Counted from the stretch's first letter, positions 18,968 through 28,295 are shown. The stretch: DNA of 64,000 nt from Marinifilum flexuosum (GCF_003610555.1 NZ_RAPQ01000008.1:736490-800489), one strand, 5' to 3'. Translations and numbers: made by a program. The notes: generated by a model from the letters alone, not told the origin.

Positions 18968-19918
18968 CTATTGATCCTCGCTTAAAGTTTTCATGAATTC
19001 AATAATTTCTCCAATGTCTTCTTCGGTAAGTTCGTTTTTGTAAGAGAGCATCAACCCTTTTTGATATCCATCTACGATATCATCATTCGGATTGTAAATT
19101 GAATTCAATACATATGCACTATCTACAACAACTTCTCTCTTTTCTTTGCCCGTTTTTACCAATTCCTTCGACCCAAATAATCCTTTCCACGTTGGTCCCA
19201 CTAATTTCGAACCATCAATGGAGTGACAAGCCAAACAACCATTCTTTTTTACGATTGCAAGTCCTAAGGCACCTGGTTTGTCGGAAATTAATTGCACAGT
19301 TTGAGTAGTGTCAATGTACCAGGAATCGAACTTTTCCTGAGGCATTACTATTACTGATGTTTGCATGTAGGAGTGCCTCAATCCACAATACTCAGTACAG
19401 AACAGATCGAATTCACCCTCTCGTCCGGGGATAAACCACATCATGTGTTCCTGTCCGGGCACAACATCCTGTTTCAATCGAAAAGCCGGAATGTAAACAC
19501 TATGCAATACATCCAATGCTACCAAATCCAATTTAATGGCTCTATCAATTGGCACGTAAAGCGTATCGGTTGTCTTACCGTTTTCGTACTCGAATTGCCA
19601 ATTCCACATTCGCCCAATGGTTTTGATCTCAAAAGCATCTTCAGGCGCTTCCTTCATAGGTTTATATCCTATCCAGCCATAGTAAAACATTACCATAACT
19701 AAAGCTGTTGGTATTACGGTCCACAATATTTCCAAACTAACACTCCCGTGGATTTGTGTTGCTTTTGGGTTTTTCGATTTACGATATCGAAATACAAAAT
19801 ATATCATTACAATTGTGATGGCTATAAGGAAGAATATGGTAATTCCTAATATCACCATAAAAGAGGTGTCAACTCCTTTTACAAAATTTGAAGCATCGGC
19901 TATTCCTTTCGAAAACAT
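18968..19918 (-). CDS. coxB: cytochrome c oxidase subunit II with fused cytochrome c domain (caa3 type)
   Basis: 316 residues. Two membrane helices (about 18-44 and 62-84), then the cupredoxin domain with His139 (VLHSVYIPAFR) and the CuA loop Cys174-x-Glu176-x-Cys178-xxx-His182-xx-Met185, all ligands intact. A C-terminal cytochrome c domain follows with CLACH (Cys228, Cys231, His232) and a likely Met ligand near GLMLSY. This fused layout is diagnostic of caa3 oxidases, which can accept electrons directly from ACIII through the attached heme. Four bases from the subunit IV-like gene. Confidence 0.95.
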   Translation of the reverse strand: MFSKGIADASNFVKGVDTSFMVILGITIFFLIAITIVMIYFVFRYRKSKNPKATQIHGSVSLEILWTVIPTALVMVMFYYGWIGYKPMKEAPEDAFEIKTIGRMWNWQFEYENGKTTDTLYVPIDRAIKLDLVALDVLHSVYIPAFRLKQDVVPGQEHMMWFIPGREGEFDLFCTEYCGLRHSYMQTSVIVMPQEKFDSWYIDTTQTVQLISDKPGALGLAIVKKNGCLACHSIDGSKLVGPTWKGLFGSKELVKTGKEKREVVVDSAYVLNSIYNPNDDIVDGYQKGLMLSYKNELTEEDIGEIIEFMKTLSEDQ

Positions 19919-19921
19919 AAG

Positions 19922-20209
19922 CTATCGGTATAAGTAGTCCATGAATGTAATAACTATAACGCAGGCCAGTAGCAAAAACACACTTGCCACCATAATGCCA
20001 TAAAATTTCTTGTCGAATTTTAAATGCATAAATATCAGCAATACCAAAACCGACTTGATACTTGCCAGTAGTAATGCCATGGTAACCGTATATGGGCCCA
20101 AATCAATTTCTGTTACTGCTACTGATACAAATGTCATAAACAGCAGTACGATCAAGACATATACATATGTTTTGTATTTTACGATGTGTGTATGTTGGTC
20201 TTTCTCCAT
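19922..20209 (-). CDS. coxD: cytochrome c oxidase subunit IV-like small membrane protein
   Basis: 95 residues with three hydrophobic helices (about 14-34, 40-60, 68-92) and the FMHLKFDKKFYG motif typical of the prokaryotic COX4/CtaF family. Structural subunit of the oxidase; sits between subunits III and II in the operon with gaps of 10 and 3 bases. Confidence 0.85.
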   Translation of the reverse strand: MEKDQHTHIVKYKTYVYVLIVLLFMTFVSVAVTEIDLGPYTVTMALLLASIKSVLVLLIFMHLKFDKKFYGIMVASVFLLLACVIVITFMDYLYR

Positions 20210-20219
20210 AGTGCTTTAT

Positions 20220-20837
20220 TTAGGTAATGAGATAAAATAATGGGAAAAGGAAAATCCAAATTAAATCGACAAGATGCCAGTATAATCCGCTGTTTTCGAG
20301 TATGACGAAATTATCATGTTGTACTTCATTTTTAACAACCAAGTACATTACATAGCCAATAAAGGCCATCCCTATAACAATGTGAAGAGCATGTAAGCCT
20401 GTCATTGCGTAGTACAATCCAAAGAATAGTAATTCACCTCTACTTGCTTCTTGTAATGTCATGCTTCCCGGATAAATTCCATGAGAGATTTTACCACTCC
20501 ATTCGAAATATTTGTTCACCATAAAAGCCAGGGCCAACAGAAGAGTAACCCCCATTAATATCAGTGTAAGCTTTTTGTTCTTGTACTGAATGGCACTGAT
20601 CGACATGGCAATAGTCATACTGCTTACCAGTAGAATAACTGTATTGATTGTCCCTAGAGTTGTATCCAATTCTTCGGCAGCCAAATGGAAAGCCAAAGGA
20701 TTTAAATATCGATAAACCGAATAGGCAATGAATAGTCCACCAAATAGGAGAAGTTCCGTGAAAATGAAAATCCACATACCGGTTTTAGCACCTTCATCAT
20801 CTCTGTGTTCGTCTATGTGTACCTGATGATCATTCAT
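20220..20837 (-). CDS. coxC: cytochrome c oxidase subunit III
   Basis: 205 residues, the short five-helix form of subunit III. Motifs include KTGMWIFIFTELLLFGGLF at the first helix, GLYYAMTGLHALHIVIG near 150 (the conserved T.LH..H segment) and YWHLVDLIWIFLFPLFYL at the end. Its start overlaps the end of subunit I by 8 bases, consistent with translational coupling. Confidence 0.93.
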   Translation of the reverse strand: MNDHQVHIDEHRDDEGAKTGMWIFIFTELLLFGGLFIAYSVYRYLNPLAFHLAAEELDTTLGTINTVILLVSSMTIAMSISAIQYKNKKLTLILMGVTLLLALAFMVNKYFEWSGKISHGIYPGSMTLQEASRGELLFFGLYYAMTGLHALHIVIGMAFIGYVMYLVVKNEVQHDNFVILENSGLYWHLVDLIWIFLFPLFYLIT

Positions 20838-22440
20838 ATCCGTAAGGGTGTTTGGTTACAGTTGGAATTTCTTCAAAATTTTCAAGGCTTGGAGGACTTG
20901 CCACCGTCCATTCCAGAGTTTTGCCTTTCCAAGGATCAGCTTCAGCAGTTTCTCCATGTTTTCCAGAGCGAACAAGGTTGGTGATAATGATAATCAAACC
21001 AGAGATCATTAGTAATGCACCAAGCGATGAAACAATATTAGGACCATGGAATTCATCAACATAGTCGTAATATCTGCGAGGCATACCTGTCATACCCAAA
21101 TAGAACATTGGCAGGTAAAGGATGTTGAATCCTGTAAAGAAAATTGCCAGTCCGATATTTGCCCATGATTTGTCGTACATTTTGCCAAACATTTTAGGAT
21201 ACCAATAATGAATAGCTCCAAAGAAGGCATAGCCTGTTCCACCAAATACAATAAAGTGGAAGTGAGCCACAACAAAAGCGGTATCATGCAAATGCACATT
21301 GGTTGATAATGCTCCCAACACCATTCCCGATAATCCACCAACCATAAAGACAAACAGAAAGCAAAGTGCCCATAAGAATGGGGTTTGAATATCGATGGAT
21401 GCCTTATGCAAGGTTGCTACCCAGTTAAAAATTTTAATTGCACTAGGTATGGCAACAAAGAAGGTTAATATGGAGAAGGTGTACAGTGCCGTACCACTCA
21501 TTCCCGAGGTAAACATGTGATGTCCCCACACAAAGTAACCCACAAAAGCTATGGCTAGGGTAGAGACCACAATTGCCTTGTATCCGAAGATGGTCTTACG
21601 TGCAAATGTTGGAATGATTTCAGAAATCACACCCATGGCAGGTAATATCATGATGTATACAGCAGGGTGGGAGTAGATCCAGAACAAATGCTGATAAAGG
21701 ATTGGATCGCCACCTAATGCAGGGTCGAAAAATCCAATCTGCATGGTTCTTTCCAGTACAATCATTAAAAGGGTAACTCCTACAATTGGAGTGGCCAATA
21801 CCTGAATCCAGGATGTTCCATAAAGTGCCCATGGGAACAATGGCATTTTCATCCATGTCATTCCAGGAGCACGCATTCTGTGCATGGTTACAATAAAGTT
21901 AATACCTGTAGCAATAGATGAGAAACCTAAAACAAATGCACCCGTAACCGCCGGTAGCATATTGGTTCCTGTTCTGAAACTATATGGAGCGTAGAATGTC
22001 CAACCTGTATCTGGAGGACCATCACCTATAAATTGAGCTGATAATGCAATGAAAGCCCCAATAATATATATCCACCATGAGAGTAGGTTTAACTTTGGGA
22101 AGGCTACATCTTTTGCTCCAATCATGATTGGCAGAAAGAAATTCCCAAAAACAGCTGGCAAACCTGGTACCACAATCAGGAATATCATTGTAATACCATG
22201 CAGTGTAAAGAAGCTGTTGTAGGTTTGAGCATCCATAATGGTCTTGCCCGGAGCAATAAGCTCAATTTTCATGGCAAGTCCAAGCAGGGCTGCTACACTA
22301 AACAATACTAACATGCTGTACAAATAGAGCAGACCAATGCGTTTGTGGTCTGTCGAGAAAATCCAGGCAAACAGTCCTTTGAATCGTCCTTTGTATTCAA
22401 GGTAACTCACCTCGGTGTGCTGATTTACGGCTTCTGACAT
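20830..22440 (-). CDS. coxA: cytochrome c oxidase subunit I, A2 type
   Basis: 536 residues with twelve or more membrane helices. Ligands are all present: His81 (low-spin heme a, TLHGIT), His258 and cross-linked Tyr262 (SHPAVY), His307-His308 (CuB), His393 (heme a3) and His395 (heme a) in HDTAFVVAHFHF. Helix VI carries Tyr256-Ser257-His258-Pro259 instead of the Glu found in A1 oxidases; this YSHP motif defines the A2 (Rhodothermus/Thermus-like) proton-pumping subfamily. It is preceded by sco and followed by subunits III, IV-like and II, an order with subunit II last rather than first. Confidence 0.96.
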   Translation of the reverse strand: MSEAVNQHTEVSYLEYKGRFKGLFAWIFSTDHKRIGLLYLYSMLVLFSVAALLGLAMKIELIAPGKTIMDAQTYNSFFTLHGITMIFLIVVPGLPAVFGNFFLPIMIGAKDVAFPKLNLLSWWIYIIGAFIALSAQFIGDGPPDTGWTFYAPYSFRTGTNMLPAVTGAFVLGFSSIATGINFIVTMHRMRAPGMTWMKMPLFPWALYGTSWIQVLATPIVGVTLLMIVLERTMQIGFFDPALGGDPILYQHLFWIYSHPAVYIMILPAMGVISEIIPTFARKTIFGYKAIVVSTLAIAFVGYFVWGHHMFTSGMSGTALYTFSILTFFVAIPSAIKIFNWVATLHKASIDIQTPFLWALCFLFVFMVGGLSGMVLGALSTNVHLHDTAFVVAHFHFIVFGGTGYAFFGAIHYWYPKMFGKMYDKSWANIGLAIFFTGFNILYLPMFYLGMTGMPRRYYDYVDEFHGPNIVSSLGALLMISGLIIIITNLVRSGKHGETAEADPWKGKTLEWTVASPPSLENFEEIPTVTKHPYGYE

Positions 22441-22511
22441 ATGTGTAGGTATTAATTTATTTGACTACAGATTACACGATAATTACTGTTTTTGAATGGT
22501 GTAATTTGTGG

Positions 22512-23294
22512 TTAGGATCTTTTTTTTCGTGGTTTTCTAATCACCAGTAATAGGAATATGATGATTCCCATTGCAAGTATGATTGTACCTGTAATTTTTG
22601 TAATATTTAAAACATAGGCCTGTCCTACAGGATCATATGAATAACAATATTGTAATATTTTATTGATGGTAGGTCCGGCTTGACCTTTAGACGCCTCAAG
22701 CATGGCCAGTTTAAATTCGAATGGAAGAAAATAAGTTCCATTTAAATATCGGGTAATCTTACCTTCTGGGCTCAATACTATAACTGTAGCTGCATGTGTA
22801 TAGTCGTTACCAGTTTTTTTGTAACGAAATCCCATGCTTTGTGTTGCTTTGACAATGTTTAGACTGTCAGCAGTAAAGAATTTCCAACCTTCTTCGGTGT
22901 TTTTTCCTTTTACCAATGATTTGTAGTTGTTTTTCTTTTTAATGGCCAAGTCAATGGTTTCTGTAGGATCAAAACTGATTGTGATTACTTGGTAATCTTC
23001 GGAAAGTTCTAAGTCACTTTTTTCAATAACTTCTGCCAATCCATCCATTAAGGGACTGCAAATTCCGGGACATCGGTAGTATACAAATATTAATGCAGTA
23101 GGCTTATCGATCTGCTTTTTTAGATTAACCAATTCACCTGCTTCGTTGGTAATCATTATGTCCTCAGGGATATATTCTTCAAGGTGTTCTATTACACCTA
23201 CCTCAAAGTCATAATATAACTCTTTAGCATTTTGACTAACCGAAATAAAAGATTGAAGAAGAAAGGCAAGGCAAATAGCAAGTTTTAACTTCAT
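22512..23294 (-). CDS. SCO1/SenC family copper chaperone
   Basis: 260 residues. A signal sequence (about 3-20) is followed by a thioredoxin fold with the SCO copper motif CPGIC (Cys near 75 and 79) and the distal His ligand in YTHAATVIVLSPEGKI near 166. A C-terminal membrane helix (about 233-252) ends in a basic tail (RKPRKKRS). It delivers copper to the CuA centre of subunit II. A GGAGG purine stretch about 8 bases upstream of the ATG is unusually Shine-Dalgarno-like for this phylum. First gene of the oxidase operon. Confidence 0.93.
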   Translation of the reverse strand: MKLKLAICLAFLLQSFISVSQNAKELYYDFEVGVIEHLEEYIPEDIMITNEAGELVNLKKQIDKPTALIFVYYRCPGICSPLMDGLAEVIEKSDLELSEDYQVITISFDPTETIDLAIKKKNNYKSLVKGKNTEEGWKFFTADSLNIVKATQSMGFRYKKTGNDYTHAATVIVLSPEGKITRYLNGTYFLPFEFKLAMLEASKGQAGPTINKILQYCYSYDPVGQAYVLNITKITGTIILAMGIIIFLLLVIRKPRKKRS

Positions 23295-23519
23295 AGTTAT
23301 TCCTCCAAATTTTAGGGTTAAGGAGAGAAAATGGGCAATAATCCAATAAAATTATTCTCGTCCGGTTAAGTGGTTCTATATAAATATATAAAATAATTTT
23401 GTAGTTTTTTATGCTTAACTTTCTTTTTTTACGACACTTAGCTATTTAGATGGTAGATTTATTTTGATAATATCACTTGTGTTGATTATTTTTATTAGGT
23501 CTAAACAAGAATCTGAAGC

Positions 23520-23990
23520 ATGAAATTAATAAACCTAATATTTGTCTTAATCTCATTCCTTTTAGTTACAGCTTGTGGAGGGGCTGATAAAAAAAAGACG
23601 GTAAATACAGATCAAAATATAAGTTTGTCGGAAACAGACTTAGAGAAAGGTGCGGTTTTATATCGAGCGAAGTGTATGAATTGTCATATGAAGTCGGGAA
23701 AAGGAATAGAAAAGTTTTATCCTCCTTTAGCTGATTCGGATTATTTAAGGGAAAATTTGGAAGATGCCATTTATATGGTGAAGTATGGCAGCAACAAACC
23801 AATAAAGGTAAATGGGATAAAATACAATAGCCTTATGCCTGCCTCTGGATTAACTGATGAGGAATTGGTTTTGGTATTCAATTATATCCTTAACTCCTGG
23901 GGAAACGATTATGGAAGTATTACTTTGGATCAGGTTAGGGCTGTAAAAAGAAAATCAAAAGAGATCATTCCATGGAATGATCTCTTTTGA
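23520..23990 (+). CDS. monoheme class I cytochrome c lipoprotein
   Basis: 156 residues with a lipobox (LVTAC, Cys about 19) and one heme site CMNCHMKSGKG near residue 58. A Met ligand candidate lies in NSLMPASGLTDEEL near 107, followed by the C-terminal helix of a class I cytochrome (VLVFNYILNSWGN). A possible soluble-side electron carrier for the respiratory chain encoded next door, divergent from sco. Its last ten codons form half of a 32-bp perfect palindrome that serves as terminator. Confidence 0.88.
   Translation: MKLINLIFVLISFLLVTACGGADKKKTVNTDQNISLSETDLEKGAVLYRAKCMNCHMKSGKGIEKFYPPLADSDYLRENLEDAIYMVKYGSNKPIKVNGIKYNSLMPASGLTDEELVLVFNYILNSWGNDYGSITLDQVRAVKRKSKEIIPWNDLF
23957..23988. terminator. 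32-bp perfect palindrome, bidirectional terminator inside a coding end
   Basis: The sequence from 23957 to 23988 is a perfect palindrome (AAAAGAGATCATTCC and its complement around CATG-like centre) flanked by A and T runs, so it can terminate from both strands. It lies within the last codons of the cytochrome c gene and just past the end of the convergent SEC-C gene. Confidence 0.85.
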
Positions 23991-23997
23991 TAATATT

Positions 23998-24261
23998 TTA
24001 ACTTACACTGGTTCTAACTCTAAAATGTTCTTTCCTCAGTTTTTTTACCGATAAGATTTTAATTTCTTCTTCGCCTGTTTTTTCATCTATTTTTCGAACT
24101 GCAATTTTGCTTCTTTTTTGATGATCTGGATAATGACAGGATTTGTATTTTTTGCCACTATCGCAATAACATTTTTCATTGCGTTCCATTTTTACGTAGT
24201 AAAATTCTTCCTCATTAGTTGAATTGAAGAAGTTTAAAATGTTGTCGAGTAAATTCTTCAT
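23998..24261 (-). CDS. small SEC-C motif protein
   Basis: 87 residues containing a C-terminal SecA-type zinc motif in the middle: Cys31-x-Cys33, SGKKYK, Cys42-His43. In SecA this motif binds zinc and SecB/ribosomes; free-standing SEC-C proteins are common but poorly characterised. The tail is basic and helical. No signal peptide; cytoplasmic. Confidence 0.8.
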   Translation of the reverse strand: MKNLLDNILNFFNSTNEEEFYYVKMERNEKCYCDSGKKYKSCHYPDHQKRSKIAVRKIDEKTGEEEIKILSVKKLRKEHFRVRTSVS

Positions 24262-24342
24262 TGTACAAGAGTTTTTAGGATTACATTTTGGGTTCCTTTA
24301 AGTTAATGTTTATCCTAATTGGAAGCAAATGAAATTATAAAT

Positions 24343-25119
24343 TTAACCGTGTACGCCTAATATTTGCCCACCATCAACACTAATGGTTTGGCCTGTGATG
24401 TAACCCGAAGCAGGAGATAGTAGCCATGTTGCCAATTGTCCTAAATCATCAGGATTTCCCATTCTTTTCATTCGAATTCCTGAAGCTATTTTATCTTTGG
24501 CTTCTTGAGCTGTAATATTTTCCTGCTCCGCTTTTTTATCCAGTAAACGATTAATGGCTGGAGTTTCATGATAGCCTGGTCCAACAATATTTAATGTTAC
24601 ACCCGAATCAGCAATTTCCTGTGACAATGTTTTTACAAATCCTACCACTGAAAGTCTTAAGGATGTACTTAGAACCAAATTGTCGATAGGTTGTTTTACC
24701 GATGAGCTTTCCAGGAATACCATTCTTCCATAAGATTCCTTCAGCATCAAAGGAACAAGAGCTTGAGTAAGGGCTACTTTCCAGCGCAGCAATTGATGAT
24801 AGGCATTGTCCCAGTCATCAATTTTGGTTTCCAGGGTTTTCATTGCCGGCGGACCATCAGCATTCACAAATACACCAGAAATTTTCCTATTATTAATCTT
24901 ATCTAGTAAAAGTTGTATGCTCTCAGGTGCAGTAATATCTGCGCAAAAACTTTCAATGGAGTTAGGCTTATCTTTTTCTAGTTCATTTAGTTTTTCATCG
25001 CTACGGGCAATAGCAATTACTTTGGCTCCATCCTGAACCAGGTATTTTAATACTGCAGCTCCAAAACCAGAAGTTGCACCGCATACTACAAAAAGTTGAT
25101 CTTTAATATTTAAATCCAT
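24343..25119 (-). CDS. short-chain dehydrogenase/reductase-like protein with altered catalytic tetrad
   Basis: 258 residues with a full SDR length. The Rossmann loop GATSGFG (14-20) is a good TGxxxGxG variant, and VNADGP (85-90) replaces NNAG. The catalytic Ser region is present (ESSS, 137-140), but alignment to FabG places Ser151 and Arg155 where the YxxxK Tyr and Lys should be. The C-terminal G(Y)ITGQTISVDGG is normal. It fits the divergent beta-ketoacyl-reductase-like SDR subgroup that lacks the usual tetrad; substrate unknown. Confidence 0.85.
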   Translation of the reverse strand: MDLNIKDQLFVVCGATSGFGAAVLKYLVQDGAKVIAIARSDEKLNELEKDKPNSIESFCADITAPESIQLLLDKINNRKISGVFVNADGPPAMKTLETKIDDWDNAYHQLLRWKVALTQALVPLMLKESYGRMVFLESSSVKQPIDNLVLSTSLRLSVVGFVKTLSQEIADSGVTLNIVGPGYHETPAINRLLDKKAEQENITAQEAKDKIASGIRMKRMGNPDDLGQLATWLLSPASGYITGQTISVDGGQILGVHG

Positions 25120-25206
25120 ATAGAAATTATTTTTAGATTGAAATTCTACTAAAAATAACTTTTTCTTTTTGGATTTTATTCTCGATATGCAATGATTATG
25201 AGTTTT

Positions 25207-26031
25207 TTAACGGAAGAACTCATTAATGATCTGAAGAAATACGAAAATCATTGGAGAAACAAGTAATATAGCATCGAATCGATCCAATAAACCACCATGT
25301 CCAGGAATAATTGTTCCAGAATCTTTAATATTAAGACTTCTTTTTAGTAAGGATTCTACCAAATCACCCATCGATCCGAATACCACAACAATAGCACCGC
25401 CAATAATCCATTGTACAGAAGTTAAATCCTTTGAATATAATGAAATTAAGTAGGCAATGACAAGTGTAATTACCGCACCACCAATACTTCCTTCCCATGA
25501 TTTTTTAGGAGAAATTCTCTCGAATAAACGGTGTTTGCCAAAGTTTACACCAACCAAATATGCACCAGTATCATTCGCCCAAATTAAAACGAAAATGCCC
25601 ATTAAAATCTCCCAATGAAATTCATTATCTCCAAAAGGGAAAACCATGAAATTCAAAAGAGAAAAGGGTAAAGCTACGTATAGTAATCCCATAAATGTAT
25701 AGGCGATGTTTCCAAAAGGATTTTCCTTTTTACGGTACATCTCAATTATTGGGATAAGTACCAGTAAAGGAACAAACAAGGCAAATAGTGTGGAGTTGTT
25801 AAAATGAGTATAGGCAAAACATGATGTGAACAAAAGCGCTGCGCCAATTAATCCTGTAGTAATTTGAGGAATGCAATTGTTTTTTTGAATGAGTTTGTAG
25901 AATTCATAACTAGCTAGTAGTGTAATGCCCATAAATACTGCGAAAAAAGCAAAGGGATGAATAACTATTCCTGCTATAAGTACAATTACGAATATCGCTC
26001 CAAATAATGTTCTTGTTAAAAAGTTCCCCAC
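25207..26031 (-). CDS. cdsA: phosphatidate cytidylyltransferase CdsA
   Basis: About 274 residues, seven to eight membrane helices, with the CDP-diglyceride synthase signature near the C-terminus (GDLVESLLKRSLNIKDSG, GHGGLLDRFDA). It makes CDP-diacylglycerol for phospholipid synthesis. There is no ATG at the N-terminus; GTG at 26031 giving (M)GNFLTRTLFG fits the family start best, while TTG at 26061 adds ten residues. Follows ftsH after a terminator, so it may have its own promoter. Confidence 0.9.
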   Translation of the reverse strand: MGNFLTRTLFGAIFVIVLIAGIVIHPFAFFAVFMGITLLASYEFYKLIQKNNCIPQITTGLIGAALLFTSCFAYTHFNNSTLFALFVPLLVLIPIIEMYRKKENPFGNIAYTFMGLLYVALPFSLLNFMVFPFGDNEFHWEILMGIFVLIWANDTGAYLVGVNFGKHRLFERISPKKSWEGSIGGAVITLVIAYLISLYSKDLTSVQWIIGGAIVVVFGSMGDLVESLLKRSLNIKDSGTIIPGHGGLLDRFDAILLVSPMIFVFLQIINEFFR

Positions 26032-26202
26032 GTGAAAAGAATTAATAGTTCTTTGATGCAAGCACCAATTTGTTCAGTTAGTGTTTCAGCTTTCAAAAGT
26101 AGTGTTTTTTCACGACTTATTTGAGTAAGATCTTCTGAGATGATGTTTTAATAACTTCTTACAGATTGTTTGTCAGTATATTTTAAAAATATGTCAAAAA
26201 GA

Positions 26203-26233
26203 AAAGCTGAATTACCAATGGTAATCCAGCTTT
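26203..26233 (-). terminator. terminator after ftsH
   Basis: On the minus strand AAAGCTGGATTACC pairs with GGTAATTCAGCTTT with one mismatch around a short loop and is followed by a T-rich run. It ends the rsfS-ftsH transcript. Confidence 0.8.
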
Positions 26234-26254
26234 CAAATATTCTATTAAAACAGA

Positions 26255-28279
26255 TTAAACTGCTTTACTTTCATTATCATCTTCAGTTGTTGGAGGAATA
26301 ATTTTCTTTTCTTCTGCCTCTTGTTCTTTGCCAAAATTTCTTTTTCCAAAGATTTCTTCAAGATCCTCACTAAAGATTACCTCACGCTCTAGAAGAAGTT
26401 CAGCCAATTTGTTGTGACCTTCTTCATTGTTACGAAGCACTTGTTTTGCTCTTTCGTAACTGTTTTCAATCAAAGTTTTTACTTCTTGATCGATCAACTC
26501 AGCGGTTTTTTCACTATAAGGTTTCGAGAAAGAGTAATCAGACTGACCTGATGAATCGTAGTAACTTACATTACCAACCTTATCGCTCATACCAAAGATT
26601 GATACCATTGCAATTGCTTGCTTGGTTACCTTCTCCAAATCGTTTTGAGCACCAGTTGAAACTTTACCAAAAGTAATTTCTTCGGCAGCTCTACCACCAA
26701 GAGTAGAACACATTTCATCAAGCATTTGCTCTTTGGTTGTAATACTTCTTTCCTCAGGAAGATACCAGGCAGCACCAAGAGCTTTACCACGAGGAACAAT
26801 GGTAACCTTTACCAATGGATGTGCATGCTCTAGCAACCATGAAATTGTTGCGTGACCAGCTTCGTGATAAGCAATTGTCTTTTTCTCTTCTAAAGAAATG
26901 ATCTTGTTTTTCTTTTCAAGACCACCAATAATACGATCGATCGCATCAAGGAAATCTTGTTTTTCAATGATATCTTTTTTCTTTCTTGCAGCAATTAAAG
27001 CAGCTTCATTACATACATTGGCGATATCAGCACCAGAGAAACCAGGCGTTTGTTTCGCAAGAAATTCCTGATCAATTTTTGGATCAAGCTTTAATGGTTT
27101 TAAGTGTACATTAAAGATCTCTCTTCTTTCGTTCAAATCAGGTAATTCAACATGAATTTGACGATCGAAACGACCTGCACGCATTAAAGCTCGGTCAAGA
27201 ATGTCAGCACGGTTGGTTGCTGCCAAAATGATTACACCTGAATTGGTATCGAAACCATCCATTTCGGTCAATAATTGGTTCAAGGTATTCTCACGTTCAT
27301 CGTTTGATCCCATATTTGGGTTTTTACCACGGGCACGACCAATTGCATCAATCTCATCGATAAATACGATACAAGGTGCTTTCTCTTTGGCTTGCTTGAA
27401 CAAATCGCGAACACGGCTTGCCCCAACACCTACGAACATTTCAACAAAATCAGAACCCGACATGCTGAAGAAAGGTACGTTTGCTTCGCCAGCAACAGCT
27501 TTTGCCAATAAGGTTTTACCAGTTCCTGGAGGTCCTACTAATAATGCACCTTTAGGAATCTTACCACCTAATTTTGTATATCGTTGTGGATGTTTCAAGA
27601 ATTCCACAATTTCTTCTACCTCTTGTTTGGCTTCAGCCAGACCAGCAACATCATTAAAATTAACATTGATATTAGATTCTTTGTCGAAAACTTTAGCTTT
27701 CGATTTACCAACGTTAAAGATGTTACCACCTCCGCCACCGCCACCGGCACCACGGCTCATTCTACGGAAAACATAGAACCAAATTCCGATAATTAGAGCA
27801 AACGGAAGTATCCAACCAATAAAATCACCAAAGTAATTTTCATGAGTTGTATATTCGGGTTCAACCCTGTCGTATTCAGAGATTCTTTCCTGAGCCTTAT
27901 CTAATTGTTCAGCGAACTGCTCAATAGAACCAATCGGGAAGGTATAATGCGGACCTGATTTAGATGGTGAATCGAAACTAGATTCGAAAAGATCAGGATA
28001 CTTGTCTAAACTTTCTTCTCTTAGGTAAACATTAACTTCTAAAAGATTTCTGATCACAACAATTCGGTCAACATCCTGGTTGCGGATCATTTCATTTTTA
28101 ACCTTTTGCCAGCTGGTTTCTTTTGGACTTTGTCCCAAGTCCAGCAAGTTAAGGGCAATGAAGGCTACTGCGATTAAACCATAAATCCAATAAGCATTGA
28201 ATTTAGGAGGCTTAATCATGTTGTTCCCATTTTTCCCTTTTGAAAAAGGAGATTTATTTTGATTATTATTCTCTGTCAT
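26255..28279 (-). CDS. ftsH: ATP-dependent zinc metalloprotease FtsH
   Basis: 674 residues, normal for Bacteroidota. Two membrane helices (29-47 and 152-171) flank a periplasmic domain. A Gly-rich linker (179-185) leads to the AAA+ domain: Walker A GPPGTGKT (249-256), Walker B IVFIDEIDAIGR (304-315), and the second region of homology with Arg fingers (RAGRFDR). The peptidase zinc site HEAGH is at 472-476. Membrane-protein quality control. Gene order rsfS-ftsH(-cdsA) next to birA is commonly conserved in the phylum. Confidence 0.97.
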   Translation of the reverse strand: MTENNNQNKSPFSKGKNGNNMIKPPKFNAYWIYGLIAVAFIALNLLDLGQSPKETSWQKVKNEMIRNQDVDRIVVIRNLLEVNVYLREESLDKYPDLFESSFDSPSKSGPHYTFPIGSIEQFAEQLDKAQERISEYDRVEPEYTTHENYFGDFIGWILPFALIIGIWFYVFRRMSRGAGGGGGGGNIFNVGKSKAKVFDKESNINVNFNDVAGLAEAKQEVEEIVEFLKHPQRYTKLGGKIPKGALLVGPPGTGKTLLAKAVAGEANVPFFSMSGSDFVEMFVGVGASRVRDLFKQAKEKAPCIVFIDEIDAIGRARGKNPNMGSNDERENTLNQLLTEMDGFDTNSGVIILAATNRADILDRALMRAGRFDRQIHVELPDLNERREIFNVHLKPLKLDPKIDQEFLAKQTPGFSGADIANVCNEAALIAARKKKDIIEKQDFLDAIDRIIGGLEKKNKIISLEEKKTIAYHEAGHATISWLLEHAHPLVKVTIVPRGKALGAAWYLPEERSITTKEQMLDEMCSTLGGRAAEEITFGKVSTGAQNDLEKVTKQAIAMVSIFGMSDKVGNVSYYDSSGQSDYSFSKPYSEKTAELIDQEVKTLIENSYERAKQVLRNNEEGHNKLAELLLEREVIFSEDLEEIFGKRNFGKEQEAEEKKIIPPTTEDDNESKAV

Positions 28280-28295
28280 TCTTTTTAGTTAAAGG

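Noticed and set aside
23295-23519. Strong promoter pair between sco and the cytochrome c gene
   Set aside because: A TAATTTTG box occurs at 23394-23401 but lacks a matching TTG element; the evidence was too thin to list.
27201-27776. 191-codon plus-strand ORF
   Set aside because: Fully antisense to the conserved AAA+ domain of ftsH; no start context and no recognisable protein.
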